Positions 37,240 to 47,840 of a DNA stretch of 64,000 nt are shown one piece after another. The DNA comes from Timema cristinae (taxonomy: Eukaryota; Arthropoda; Insecta; Phasmatodea; Timematidae): NCBI GenBank assembly GCA_039000515.1, contig JBCFYV010000001.1, positions 36,809,620 to 36,873,619 on the forward strand, written 5' to 3'. A model generated the notes under the pieces. That model had not been told where the DNA came from, made no database searches, and saw only the letters and a list, made by a program, of their open reading frames with translations. The translations under genes and the position numbers were made by a program. Position 1 is the first letter of the stretch. Each line of letters begins with the position of its first letter.

Positions 37240-39325
37240 ATAAACTATTGAAGGCTGATTTAGGATTTTTCTATCATATATAGCCGGATGATCTTTATTA
37301 TCTTACATTAAAATAAATAAATATTTGTATCTGTGTTGTAAACATTAAAATACACTAATGATAAATTGCATGGATTATAACTTTAATAAATATATTTTCA
37401 TCTATAGTTGAAACTACACCTCTGTGAAGCAAATAAGAAACACATTAAAAAAATCCTCCATCCTAAAAAAATAACTATATATTTTAGCTTAAGGTCATTT
37501 GAACATAATAATTTAAATTTTGAACATTAACACAATTACTTCTAGTGATTAATATTATCAGTTGTACTTTCAACTATGAATTTATTTTCGAACAAGGCAC
37601 TCAACAATAATTATTATTGTGCAGTGCAGTTCATTTTCCAATCAAGATAATCTCAAATAGCTCGATAGTCATTGAAAATGTACTAATCAATGTTATGTAA
37701 GAAACAAATTACATATTTCTCATTTAAAATTGCCACTGATTATTTTAATTTCACCCTGTCCCCCTACCCCTTTAGGATAACTGTGTACAAGCATGCTATT
37801 TTTTAAATGTATTAAGTAATTATAAACTAGCCTTAGTAGTGCAAAAATTAAGTAAATCCATAGGCATCTTTTGTAGACAGGAAACATTCTAAATACAGAT
37901 GTTGGAACAAATTGTACCCATAGTTGTAGTCTGAACATCAGCCTCCCGGACTTTAGTTGAGAAGAGATTTGTAGTGGAATAGTAAGAGTTCCCACTTTAA
38001 AATCTATATTTATCCAGGATCTCGTGGAAATAACAAGAAATGTTAAGAAAAGGATATCGGATTCTAATGTGATATTCACGACTTCGATTCATTAGCCAGA
38101 TCCACTGTAGCAATCAGTCACAACACAAAATATATTACTTTTATTTACTTTGCTTTTTAACACTTTAGGGATTAACAGCCGCTCTCAATAATAATACAGT
38201 TCCTAAACTAATAGTAGTTATGTGAGAAAAGGAAAACATTCTTTTGATTTAAATCAGGTTAAGAACTGTCATATTCCTACCATTACTGCAATTTCAACAT
38301 TTCACTTTGTATTTCACATTGAAATACTCTCTCCTATAGTTTCTCCTTGGATTCGAAGTATATATATAATAGTCCCTTTATGAGCAAGGTATACAGAAAA
38401 CCACTTGATACTTTATTTATTTTTGGTACATAATAATAATTGAGAATAACTTTTATTCACAAGGTTTGAGAAATCAGTCTCGATATATAATATATTAACA
38501 TCTAACTGAAATGTGTCTTATGTACTTTATTGATTGCTTAAAAATTATTTCAAATTCAATCAGAAAATCAATCTAATTAAAATTAACATAAAAACGGCCT
38601 GAGCGAGCTCACAATTGAAACAGATTACAAAAGTGAAAACCAGATATATAAATCGTTTCTACTAGGTTCATGGAATGCCCCTGTTAAATTTACTTAAAAC
38701 TAGAATGCGCATTTGACAGCTAGCGCAATACAAACAACTAACAGAAGACAGATAATCACTGTCAAAAATCCATATTATTAATCTAAGAAACCTTTCTAGG
38801 CTAGTTAATAATATTAGTTCTGAAATATAGCTGAGTCGGCCACGTGTTTGTCTACGGAGCTAAGAGTCCCGGGTTCAATTCCCAGCATGGCTGAAAAATT
38901 TGTCAATAGTGAAATGTGTGTTTACCCTTTCACAGTGATTATTATTATTATTATTATTATTATTATTTAGAACCGCGTCTTTCTAACCGTTCGTATTATA
39001 CGCTTTAAGTACTAATTACGCTAATGAATTAGGAATTAGGAAGGTTGAAATAGAGGAAGTGAACCCGCATTTGCGTGGAGGGAGAGTGGAAAACCATTTA
39101 GGAAATACCACCACCAGTTCACCCGACCGAGACTCGAACCTCTATCTCCCCATCCTCATTAGTCGAGCTCAACCAGACTAGCACTTTAGTCAACTACGCC
39201 ACCGAGGCGGGTTTCACAGGTATGGATTTACAACAGGAGACTGACTGGCTGTTGTGTTTGTCCTTCCTAGTCCTTAGTTGGTTTTTAAAACATATGAAAT
39301 ACCTACCCAGCTGGTAGTGAGTAGT
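37240..39325. repeat. Long unclassified repeat L, third copy, split by a SINE
   Basis: From 37524 it parallels 31360-32816. Its left part (37240-37510) parallels 5510-5690, so this is the most complete copy. The right end holds 'gagtcccgggttcaattccc', a clean B-box-like segment, then 'tttaccctttcacag', where a reverse SINE (38936-39211) is inserted. Homology resumes at 'tatggatttacaac'. The 119-codon minus-strand open frame at 37720-38079 is not preserved in the other copies. Confidence 0.75.
38936..39211 (-). mobile_element. Full-length tRNA-derived SINE, type B, with TSD
   Basis: It is flanked by the 8-bp duplication 'tttcacag' at 38928-38935 and 39212-39219; the empty site is seen once in the L copy at about 32710. 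Minus-strand order from the right is: head 'acccgcctcggtggcgtag' (A box), B box 'gaggttcgagtctcgg', body 'tttcctaaatggttttccac', 'ctccacgcaaatgcgggttc', tail 'aacggttagaaagacgcgg', then (AAT)n. 276 bp. Confidence 0.92.
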
Positions 39326-39560
39326 ATTACCCCGACTATAAAACATGGCAATAAGCCAAAAACTGACGTATCAGATATGGTGACATCCCGGAATGCATTT
39401 GATCTAGAGGTCACAGATTTGAATGGTATTAAGTGCGAGGCACGTAATTAATTGTGTGTAAGTGACATCATAAGATAATCAAGGTCGTATGAAAGTATGG
39501 TAGTGACGATTCGTAATGACGTCACATTATATATCAGACTTGAATAATTCACATTGACAG

Positions 39561-40240
39561 CTCACTATAGAATTTTATAGTAGGTTAATGCTAGGTCGCC
39601 ACCGTGGTTCGGATTCCACGTTAAACTGTAGGTCCTTCATTTCATCTCACAATCACCCTACCATTACACATTAGCGTAAGTGCGTATAACCCGAACGGGT
39701 AGTAAGACGCGGTGCTAATAATAATAATATAGTAGGTTCGCTTTATAGTAGGTTCGCTTGAATAAGGCGGCTTTATCTGTGCAAAGAAGATCAGGGAGGA
39801 CACATAATAGTTAATGTTTTTATTGTATGTTCGTTAAAATAAGACGGGTTTGTGATTGAAATAAACTCACTATAGAATTTTATAGTATGCTCGCTTAAAT
39901 AAGGTGGCTTTATCTGTGAAAAGAAGATAAGGGAGGACACATAATAGATGCTGTTTTTATTGTATGTTCGTTAAAATAAGACGGCTTTGTGATTGAAATA
40001 AACTCACTATAGATTTTTTAGTAGGTCCGCTTAAATAAGGCAGCTTTATCTGTGCATAGAAGATAAGGGAGGACACATTATAGTTGCTGTTTATATTGTA
40101 TTCTCGCTAAAATAAGACAATTTTGTGTTTGAAATAAAATAGTAATTTTATAGGAGGTTCGCTGAAATAAAGCGTCTTTTTTATGCAATTCGAGATAACA
40201 CACTTTTCATTTTTTATAGTATGTTCACTGAAATAATGTA
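39561..40240. repeat. Satellite-like array, 137-bp monomers made of two half-units
   Basis: 'ctcactatagaattt' marks monomer starts at 39561, 39866 and 40003 (the last interval is 137; the first is enlarged by a SINE insertion). Each monomer contains two related halves: 'gtaggttcgcttaaataagg' plus 'cggctttatctgtg', and 'gtatgttcgttaaaataaga' plus 'cggctttgtgattg'. Later units decay towards 40240. AT-rich with no open frame. Confidence 0.85.
39587..39727 (+). mobile_element. tRNA-derived SINE, type A, 5'-truncated, inside the satellite
   Basis: It starts mid-body ('cgccaccgtggttcggattc') and runs to the shared tail 'cccgaacgggtagtaagacg', 'cggtgctaataataat'. 'tatagtaggtt' occurs on both sides (39576-39586 and 39728-39738), which fits a target-site duplication, although the satellite also repeats this word. 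Confidence 0.85.
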
Positions 40241-40401
40241 TTTGCCACTTCCTCTTCTATTACATAGTGTTTATTTCCAAACGTTGTCTCAATGACCTTG
40301 AAAGAAAATCAATACAAGACAAAAAAATGGATAACTGTCTTAGGATTAAATAAAAGCTCTTCACTTTTAGAAATACTTAATATTAAAATTAGTAAACAAT
40401 A

Positions 40402-40402
<1 letters not shown>

Positions 40403-40485
<83 letters not shown>
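40403..40485. repeat. (ATT)n microsatellite, about 28 units
   Basis: Uninterrupted ATT run directly joined to the SINE tail complement at 40486. It is the expanded 3' tail of that SINE. Confidence 0.97.
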
Positions 40486-40600
40486 GTAGCACCACGTCTT
40501 ACTCCCGTTCGGGTTATACGCTTTAAGTATTAATTACGCTGATGGATTAGGAATTAGGAAGGTTTAATTAGATGAAGTGTAAACGCACTTATTATTTATT
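40486..40600 (-). mobile_element. SINE 3' fragment, reverse orientation
   Basis: 'gtagcaccacgtcttactcc' plus 'cgttcgggttatacgc' is the shared-tail complement. 'gctgatggattaggaattag' is the type-B pre-tail. The head and most of the body are missing. Confidence 0.8.
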
Positions 40601-40779
40601 ATATTATTTTGGATGTAGCTTATTTAATTTATTTTACATGTAGAGTATAGAATAGTTTTAGATTGCGTTATGAACCAAAAAACTTTGGGGTACAAATTTG
40701 AAGAAAAATTATATCTGGGGCTAGGCTAGCAAAATAAAATAACATTAGTCAACCTCAGTGGTATTGGAATAAAGTGCTC

Positions 40780-41060
40780 ATATCAGGGCCCCAAAATTAA
40801 TGGATTCAAACCCAGCCGAAGTCAACAGATTTTTCTTGAGAGATAAAAATCAGTAGCACAACTTCCTTCGGATGTGGAAGTAAAGACGTATGTCACATGT
40901 TGATTGTGTACATGTAAAATAACGCTGGAAGGTATGTTAGAATACCTTTCCCGGTAAAAATTGGAAGGCCCTTTCGCTCTGGCTCATAGAAATTCTCGTG
41001 CTCCGATTGAATCAGTCGGTTCAGAAAATGCACGTTAAATACCTCAAATAAGCTCATTTA
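40780..41060 (+). mobile_element. RTE-type SINE, 3'-truncated
   Basis: 'caaacccagccgaagtcaac', 'cttgagagataaaaatcagt', 'agcacaacttccttcgg' and 'gctcatagaaattctcgtg' align with 28437-28625. It ends at 'ttaaatacctcaaata' without the (caaa)n terminus. Confidence 0.7.
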
Positions 41061-41616
41061 AAAAATATCCATTGATTTAATGTAATCCGCCTCAATACGT
41101 TGACTGTAGTATATTCTTACGTACAGTCTAATATGTTTATAGAAAGGCCGCATTGTATACATTCAGTAGGTCATTAATGTACCTTTCTGTCACTCACTCT
41201 ATCGCTCTTACACAAGGCGGCCTTGCAACCATCATTCCGGCATAAGGCACCGACCACCTTGAACCAATGCCAAACCAAGGTGCGCCGTCCAAAATTCACA
41301 GGAAGGACCTTATCTGACAGCTAGAGAACTTACTAGATCTACTCTCACTTATGGATATGTCAAACTATGTGACCTGCAGACGTTAACTTTGATAGATATT
41401 ATCAATACCTATAAAATAAAACCGATAGTTTTAGCAAAATGTTATCAATATTGGTCACAATTAGTATTTTTCAAAAAAAGGTCCTTCTTTTGAAAACTGA
41501 TCAGTAGACATATCTTTGGCTAGCTCGACCTTGAGCCTTAGAAATAATCTCATCAAGAATACGATCTCTTTTTTAATTTATAGTGTATTTAACTTGAACT
41601 TTTATGAACACATGCT
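41061..41616. other. Mixed-composition stretch, no feature recognised
   Basis: Bases 41200-41340 are GC-richer ('aaggcaccgaccaccttgaa') but show no frame with family features or splice borders. Confidence 0.35.
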
Positions 41617-41880
41617 GAACTTACAAACTAACTTAACCTACGACAGCACGTCTAAAACTACACACCCATCACTAGCTCCTAGATATTTATTGATTGGATA
41701 GCAAGACTTATAATCAAGCTTAATCTAGGACAATACTTCTAATGCTACACACCCAGCCTTAGCTCCTGGATATTTACTAATTGTATAGCAGGACTTACAA
41801 ACTAACTTAACCTAGGGCAGTAGTCTAATACTACACACTCAGCACTAGCTCTTAGATATTTATTAATTGGATAACATGAC
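41617..41880. repeat. Three-unit tandem repeat, about 87-bp period
   Basis: 'ttacaaactaacttaaccta', 'ttataatcaagcttaatcta' and 'ttacaaactaacttaaccta' start at 41621, 41709 and 41795. Each unit also contains 'actacacac', 'actagctc' and 'atatttattgattggata' or close variants. Confidence 0.85.
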
Positions 41881-41984
41881 CGACAATTTTTCAAATAGTG
41901 TCTTCCTTAGAAGCACCTGGACCACTTACCCATGGTCACATAAACCAAAATTATTAACTACATGTTTAACAGAAGATACATCTA

Positions 41985-42205
41985 CTGAAGCGGTAGCCGC
42001 ATGATCTGAGGTGACATTCTAACCATAGACTGAACTGCTAATTACGGGAGATAAGGAGTTCGAACCCCGGTGCTGTGTACTTAGGGTAACTTTTTCTAAT
42101 ACGATTCGACATTCTCACTCCAACCAAATGCAGGTACACTTTCCATAAACTTCATATAACACATCCATAACCAATTAGATTAATTAGTGTATAGGTGTAA
42201 AAACG
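41985..42205 (+). mobile_element. tRNA-derived SINE, type C
   Basis: The head 'cggtagccgcatgatctgag' and B box 'ggagttcgaaccccgg' (about 42057-42072) are followed by 'ctcactccaaccaaatgcag', 'aattagattaattagtgta', and 'aggtgtaa', where the tail wears out. Confidence 0.7.
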
Positions 42206-42217
42206 AAACAGGAAGTA

Positions 42218-42508
42218 GGTGACATGGTGGTCTAGGGTGTCAGATTTCTGTGCTACGGCTCCGGGGTTCAATCCTCGGTCTCGGCACAGATTTATCTGAT
42301 TGAAAAACCCTTCCTTCACCTCTGACAAGACGTATATTAATCACAACTCGTGAATGTGGGGAATACCAGGCCTCCACCGTGGTTCGGATCCCCCGTTAAA
42401 CTGTAGGTTCTCCATTTCATCTCACAATCACCCTACCATTACACATTAGCGTAAGTGCGTATAACCCAAACGGGTAGTAAGAAGCAGTGCTAATAATAAT
42501 AGTAATAA
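42218..42508 (+). mobile_element. Full-length tRNA-derived SINE, type A
   Basis: The A box lies in 'gacatggtggtctagggtg' and the B box in 'ggggttcaatcctcgg' (about 42264-42279). The body 'cagatttatctgattg', 'cttcacctctgacaagacg' and 'ccaccgtggttcgg' leads to the shared tail 'gcgtataacccaaacgggta' and an (AAT)n-like end. It matches 42962 and 47509. Confidence 0.88.
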
Positions 42509-42961
42509 GTAGTAAAAATGAATGAAAGAATATTTGATCATTATCTAATACAAAAACGTGAAATGCTAAAGATTAAATATGTCTCTTTAAGGTGGAAATG
42601 TAGGTACGTGATTAAAGGTGATTTTTTTTGCAGTTTATATATCAAAACATTTTACTAGGAAAACATATAATTTTCAATATAAAATAACTCTTCCCAATTC
42701 GTGGGCCTAATTTGTTAGGATGGGTTGCATCCTAGGATAAGGAGGGTGACTAGATATAAGACTGTGTGAGCTTCCTTGGCACGATGGTAACCCCATCCAA
42801 CGTATTCGATGATCTGGTGTCCTAACCAACATCTAACAAAATGGCAGTGTGACCCCCCCTTGAATCGATGGTGAATTGTCAGCCATGTTAGCTTGGAAAC
42901 TTGTACTATTTCTACTACAACTTGGCTTGATTGCCAAAAGGAATGGTTACAAGACATTTTT
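42509..42961. other. AT-rich spacer between two SINEs
   Basis: Bases 42725-42945 are GC-richer and open on the minus strand (80 codons, with 'HHRFKGGSHCHFVRCWLG'), but no family or splice signals were recognised. Confidence 0.3.
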
Positions 42962-43231
42962 GGGTGACCTGGCGGTCTAGGGGTAAGGTGTCAGACTTCT
43001 GTGCTTGGGGTCCTGGGTTCAATCCTCGTCCCGGCACAGATTTATCTGATTACCAAACCCTTCCTTCACCTCTGACAAGACGTGTATTAATCACAACTCG
43101 TGAATGTGTGGAAAGACAGCCCTCCACCGTGGTTCGGATCTCACGTTAAACTGTAGGTCCTCCATTTCATCTCCTACCATTACACATTAGCTTAAGTGAG
43201 TATAACCCGAACAGGTAGTAAGACGCGGTGC

Positions 43232-43296
<65 letters not shown>

Positions 43297-43303
43297 TAAT
43301 ATT
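42962..43303 (+). mobile_element. Full-length tRNA-derived SINE, type A, with long (AAT)n tail
   Basis: The head 'gggtgacctggcggtctagg' has a good A box, and 'cctgggttcaatcctcg' at about 43011-43027 a perfect B box. The body is as at 42218, with a short deletion before 'ctaccattacacattagc'. The tail is 'aggtagtaagacgcggtgct' followed by about 70 bases of AAT repeats. Confidence 0.9.
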
Positions 43304-43794
43304 TAAATATATAGAGCTATACTAGAATATAAAATTTAATTCGAAATTTAGAATGAAATAAATGGATAATCTGAGGTCTATTAATTTTTTTCTAGTTTTT
43401 ACTCATTTCAAAACTAATCCAACGACCTTTATTAAATCCCCCAATACACCAATATTGTCAAATAAAGTTTCCTAGAATAGGGGATGTGCTGGGTCAACTT
43501 TTATCGCTTTTGTTTGACAGTGTGGAAGGAGTAAAATTTCATGTTACGTGTCGTCCTCAATGATAAAAGTCTGCCATTTTTTAAGTTAATTTTTCCAAAT
43601 TTATTTGATTAATGTTCACTTTTCCTTGTTTTTAAATGTATATTTATATTATGTATGTGTGTTTTATATAGCTTAATAAAATGTGTGTGGTTATAAGTAA
43701 CATATTTTAAGGTTATATATTTTGTGTCTACCAGATGCTTGGTTATTAATGAAAACGATCCGTGACAACTCAGAGCTAGATTCAACCTTCCCCA

Positions 43795-43862
43795 TCCTTT
43801 AGAGTTTAAAGTAATTAGTACATATGAATACAGCCCAAACGGGTAGTAAGACACGGTACTTA
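43795..43862 (+). mobile_element. SINE 3' fragment
   Basis: 'aaagtaattagtacatatga' and 'cccaaacgggtagtaagaca' with 'cggtactta' correspond to the shared tail only. Confidence 0.6.
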
Positions 43863-43974
43863 GCGAAACCAAAATACGAACTTCAGCGCGTACACATCAT
43901 TATTAGCTTTCTACATCCGACAAGCTATTTTCATTATTTCACACATTTCAACCCAAACAATGAGTGATTATAGG

Positions 43975-44100
43975 GTAGCTAGGGGTAATGCACACGCATT
44001 AACATAGAGAGAGGAAAAACTCAACCTCAATCTTTCCGTCACACGCAATTCCATATAATGTTAACCTGACACTATAGACCACGTGACCACCAGTATTGTC
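43975..44100 (-). mobile_element. Worn SINE fragment, reverse orientation
   Basis: 'gagagaggaaaaactcaacc', 'caatctttccgtcaca' and 'actatagaccacgtgaccac' follow the order body, B-box region, head complement of type C, heavily eroded. Confidence 0.35.
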
Positions 44101-44399
44101 AAAAGGTGAGATTTAATTTTACTTGCAGTTGTTTTTAGACAGTTTATTTACTAAAACAAACAAATTAATAAAAAGAAGTATAATATAACAACTATATTTA
44201 TTGGTAGGGCCTAACTTGATCGCGCCATAGACGGCACAGACTTGTGTTAAGCATCAGCTTAGAACGTTCAAACCTATTTCTTTGCGGTGAAATTTGATAT
44301 TATATTAATGTTCCTATCTTACACACCTTGAAAATATCTATCAAAGTGACAGCTGCATGTAACACGACTTAATTTACGAATATATTAAAATTATTTAGT

Positions 44400-44570
44400 G
44401 GCTCTAATAACTACCAAAATCAAGGTGTACTGACGCCATCTTGTGAAAATAGCAGGGACTGAGCACGCGCGCGCGATCTTCCTTTGTTGAAGAGGTTGCA
44501 CTCTCACGACGATTTTGGTGCGGAAGTGACAATGTTTTGTCGGTGTGGTTAGCCTAGTATTTTCATTATT
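44400..44570 (-). promoter_or_regulatory. CpG-rich patch, possible minus-strand promoter
   Basis: The patch contains a 'gcgcgcgcg' run (about 44465-44475) and, on the minus strand, 'caagatggcgtcag', a YY1-like motif that in many animals overlaps a start codon. The ATG at 44437-44439 opens only 11 codons before a stop, with a weak donor-like 'ttttg|gtagtt'. Seen: composition and motif. The promoter role is inference. Confidence 0.2.
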
Positions 44571-44810
44571 TCTAACCACGGCTTGAATTCAATATTTTCA
44601 GGAAATCCTTAGGCCTAAGAGTGTAGCAGAACGATACAATGTGAAATAGGTGATTTGTGCAAATATTTTCTAAATTATTGTTTTGTCTTAGTCTTAATAT
44701 ATAGATAGCTGAACCTTTTTTGTGTCTGATAAGAATAATACCCAATGTATTAGTATTATTTCATTCCCATCAGTGCATTTATTTAAATGTGGGCCACATA
44801 TTTACTCAGG

Positions 44811-45380
44811 CTGTATCCGAATAGTCAAGTACACTTTACTTGATACAGACATGATGACTGTACACTTAACAATCATTTGAAATTAAAGACTGCAACAGAT
44901 TATTTGAATATACTTTTTACACCCTTGAGTCCACAGTGCTGTTTCATACCAATTATCATATAAACTATTTTAAACGCCAACTATTAGCCTGAATTAGCGT
45001 AGACCACTTACAGATTTGTGGTGACTTACTTTCACAGCACATGACAAATTAGCCAAATTATACAACACAACACAATACAATTCTACAACACTACCAAACA
45101 ACCAGTATATTGAACGTACGTTATCAAAGATCACATTACTTTACGAGCTCTCTCTCTAGCAGACGAAAAATTAAACATTTGCCGATCTAACACCGCATCT
45201 ACGGCCTGTCACGTCTAACTTGCTGTCGCCCTTGGAGTCAAAGGCATGTGAGGGGTGCATTAGCACAATTCGTAACTATTCGGACAGATCTGTAGTTGAT
45301 CACGTGATTTCTAATGCAACTTTAAAGTAAACATCAAGGGTCAACGGCGCGTGATGTAGACTATTCGAATACAGCCTAAT
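44811..45380. mobile_element. TIR-type non-autonomous DNA transposon (MITE-like)
   Basis: The left end 'aggctgtatccgaatagtc' and the right-end complement 'aggctgtattcgaatagtct' form ~20-bp terminal inverted repeats around ~570 bp with no transposase frame. A related diverged copy lies at 34839-35510. I could not identify a convincing target-site duplication, so the superfamily is left open. Confidence 0.75.
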
Positions 45381-46230
45381 TTGTGTACTCAGTATAACCT
45401 AGTCCTTTCTCCTTAGAAAGGGAATATTGATCAACTTATACACAGTTACGGATAAGGAATCTGTGTCCAGAGCAATCAGATACTTTAGCAAAGGCTTCTT
45501 ACGGACTACGGACAGAGTCTGTGTTGGGAACTTTTCATGGACCAAAATTTTTAATCTCGAGCAGATTAATTACTCTATTACCCTATCATTTGGATTCAAA
45601 AGTTAATTGACGTTTACCTACTTTGGTTTATTTAAATGTTAAGAACTAATATTTAAATAAATTAACAAAAGTAATTAAGTTATTGTCACTTATATTAATG
45701 CAATTAATTCTAGTTAATTTATTTTGTCCCGTATTAATTTATAGCTTGGCCAATACAAAATACGATATTAGACAACACCCACACCTGGCAATTGTAAAGA
45801 TGGAATGGAATGTGCATTCAACATTTAGTACCTAGACTAAATCATTCGTCTCTCTAATGCTCATTGCAAATTGTAAATTTAGTAAGAATAGTTTCACTGT
45901 CCATATTTTCAAGTTTTGAGTTACAGATAAGTTTATTCCAGATGGAGAAAATTTTAATTTTTATTTTGAAATCTATGTATAGTAGATGTTCTATTTAGTA
46001 ATCCAGGAACACAGCACTTATATTTATAGTACACCATGATAAAATGAACACTTAAAAAAATTTTATAACAAAATATTATCGATATTAAAATATTATTTAC
46101 AACCATAAAGTAGAAAACGCCATGACAGTTCACGGTTTTGGAAAGTTTGAATCGATCTTTCAATAACAGCTCAATATTTGCCTACACTAGCGATTTCTGT
46201 GGTTAAGAAAATAACTAAAATAATGTTGAA
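45381..46230. other. AT-rich stretch, no feature recognised
   Basis: Upstream region of the Menorin-like gene. No repeats recognised. Confidence 0.4.
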
Positions 46231-46231
46231 G

Positions 46232-46277
46232 TACGTCATATAAGAGATATCCGACCGTGGTCCGATATTGACAGTGC
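46232..46277 (+). promoter_or_regulatory. Candidate core promoter of the Menorin-like gene
   Basis: 'tacgtca' (CRE-like) abuts 'catataag' (TATA-like, about 46237-46244). An initiator-like 'tgacagtg' follows about 30 bases later, some 28 bases before the candidate start codon at 46298. Order and spacing fit a TATA promoter. No experimental start site is known. Confidence 0.3.
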
Positions 46278-46297
46278 TACGGTGTGATGGTGGAGTC

Positions 46298-46334
46298 ATG
46301 GCTTTGCCGAAATGGGTCAACTGGGGCCAGAATG
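46298..46334 (+). CDS. Menorin/FAM151-like gene, candidate exon 1
   Basis: The ATG in a good context (gtcATGg) opens 'MALPKWVNWGQN' plus one base and ends at a strong donor 'gaatg|gtgagtc' (intron from 46335). The leftover G joins CT of exon 2 to give Ala, so the phase fits. The short peptide is not itself diagnostic of the family. It is assigned by position, phase and the promoter-like signals upstream. An alternative first exon elsewhere cannot be excluded. Confidence 0.45.
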
Positions 46335-47508
46335 GTGAGTCAAACAACCCTTTAGCTATTAAGTGTTGTAAATGGGTTATACCTTGATAACAATCAACAA
46401 ACTATATATTACTAGAAATCAATATAAAAGAACAAAAAAGAGTATACACAAGCGTTTAGTCATAACAACAATCGTTCCAAGAAAATGTCTGATTATTAAA
46501 CAACGAAGGAACACAAATCAAATGCGTGAACAAAAAGTTCATAAAATAAATATAAACTTTATAAAAGGCACCAACCAGCAGGAAACAGATGGGTATACAC
46601 AAAACACATACCAAGGACCCGTGAAACATAATCCATGGCACGGAGGACCGAAAGTGTGTGCCAACAATAACTGATCGTCTGGAAGTTTTAGGTCTAATAA
46701 TAAACAATAGTGTTTAATGCCCACACTTATGTTGCTTAATGATTATTGTCATTATATATAGCAAGGAAAGAGGGATGTGAGGAAGCCTACCACTGACAGC
46801 TGCACTTGAAATTCATCATCTGAGCCTTATCACTGCACGTGTAGAGTTTATTTTCAAAGTCAGGATCGAAATCATTACTCTGTTAAAAGTCACACTAATG
46901 AACATAGTTCAGCAGCTCCAAGTTATACATTTATAAACAAAACATTAAAACTCGGGTCAAGGCCACACATAAAACACGACGCTTCATGGTGAATTTCTCT
47001 CAATACTAAATAGTAAACACGTTCAAAAATCTAGCAATATTCACACTCAGAAATTCATAAATATAAAATAATTACTTTTACAAGTTGGCTCTTTATAATT
47101 ATGAATTATTTCTATGTGCAATACTATTTTGGAGTTGGTCATATTTTTAATACCAACATATTAATTTATGAACACCCGGCTTACACTGAAATTAAAAATC
47201 TAATCTTGGTAATTTGAAGTATATGGTAGTATTTTATAAGCTACAAATAATTAGAACCAAGCTTACCTTGAGTAATTACATCATGGCCTTAACTAATACG
47301 TTTACCTTTTTAGATCAGAGCTTGAAGCTTGAAATCTTTCAGGAGAAAATAAATTAGGGTACAATATTTAGATTAAGTTTGTAGAATTTTGTAATATACT
47401 TTGAAATTACTTTTAATAGTTATCTTGAATTGATTTATTCTCAATAATCTGTCCATAATCTATTTTTATCTAATTAAACATTGGTAATGTATTAATCAAC
47501 TAGACATA
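46335..47508. other. Intron 1 of the Menorin-like gene (SINE-free part)
   Basis: AT-rich and without recognised repeats. Overlapping open frames at 46372-46707 on both strands have no family features. Confidence 0.4.
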
Positions 47509-47805
47509 GGGTGAGCTGCCGGTCTAGGGGTACTGTGTCAGACTTTTGTGTTGATGGTCTGGGGTTCAATCCCTGGTGTCCTAGTGCAGATTTATCTGAT
47601 TGCCAAACCCTTCCTTCACCTCTGTCAAGACGTGTTTAAATCACAACTTGTGAATGTGTGGAAACCCAGGCCTCTAACGTGGTTCGGAACCCACATTAAA
47701 CTTTGGTCCTCCATTTCATCTCAATCTACCATTACACATTAGCGTAAGTGCGTATAACATGAACTGTTAGTAAGAAATGGTGTTGATGATAGTAATAAAA
47801 ATAAT
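47509..47805 (+). mobile_element. Full-length tRNA-derived SINE, type A, in intron 1
   Basis: The head 'gggtgagctgccggtctagg' (A box) and B box 'ggggttcaatccctgg' are followed by the type-A body 'cagatttatctgattgcc' and 'cttcacctctgtcaagacg', tail 'gcgtataacatgaactgtta' and a worn (AAT)n end. It stops about 35 bases before the splice acceptor at 47840. Confidence 0.88.
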
Positions 47806-47840
47806 TAGATATAATCAATCAAAACAAACATGTTTTGCAG

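Noticed and set aside
37720..38079. 119-codon minus-strand frame
   Set aside because: It lies in repeat L and is not kept open in the other two copies.
40292..40489. 65-codon plus-strand frame ending in a long isoleucine run
   Set aside because: The isoleucines are the (ATT)n SINE tail read as codons; not a gene.
42962..43035. Possible functional tRNA gene with good A and B boxes
   Set aside because: The same head recurs in full SINE copies with the identical body and tail, and the acceptor stem does not close; it is a SINE head.
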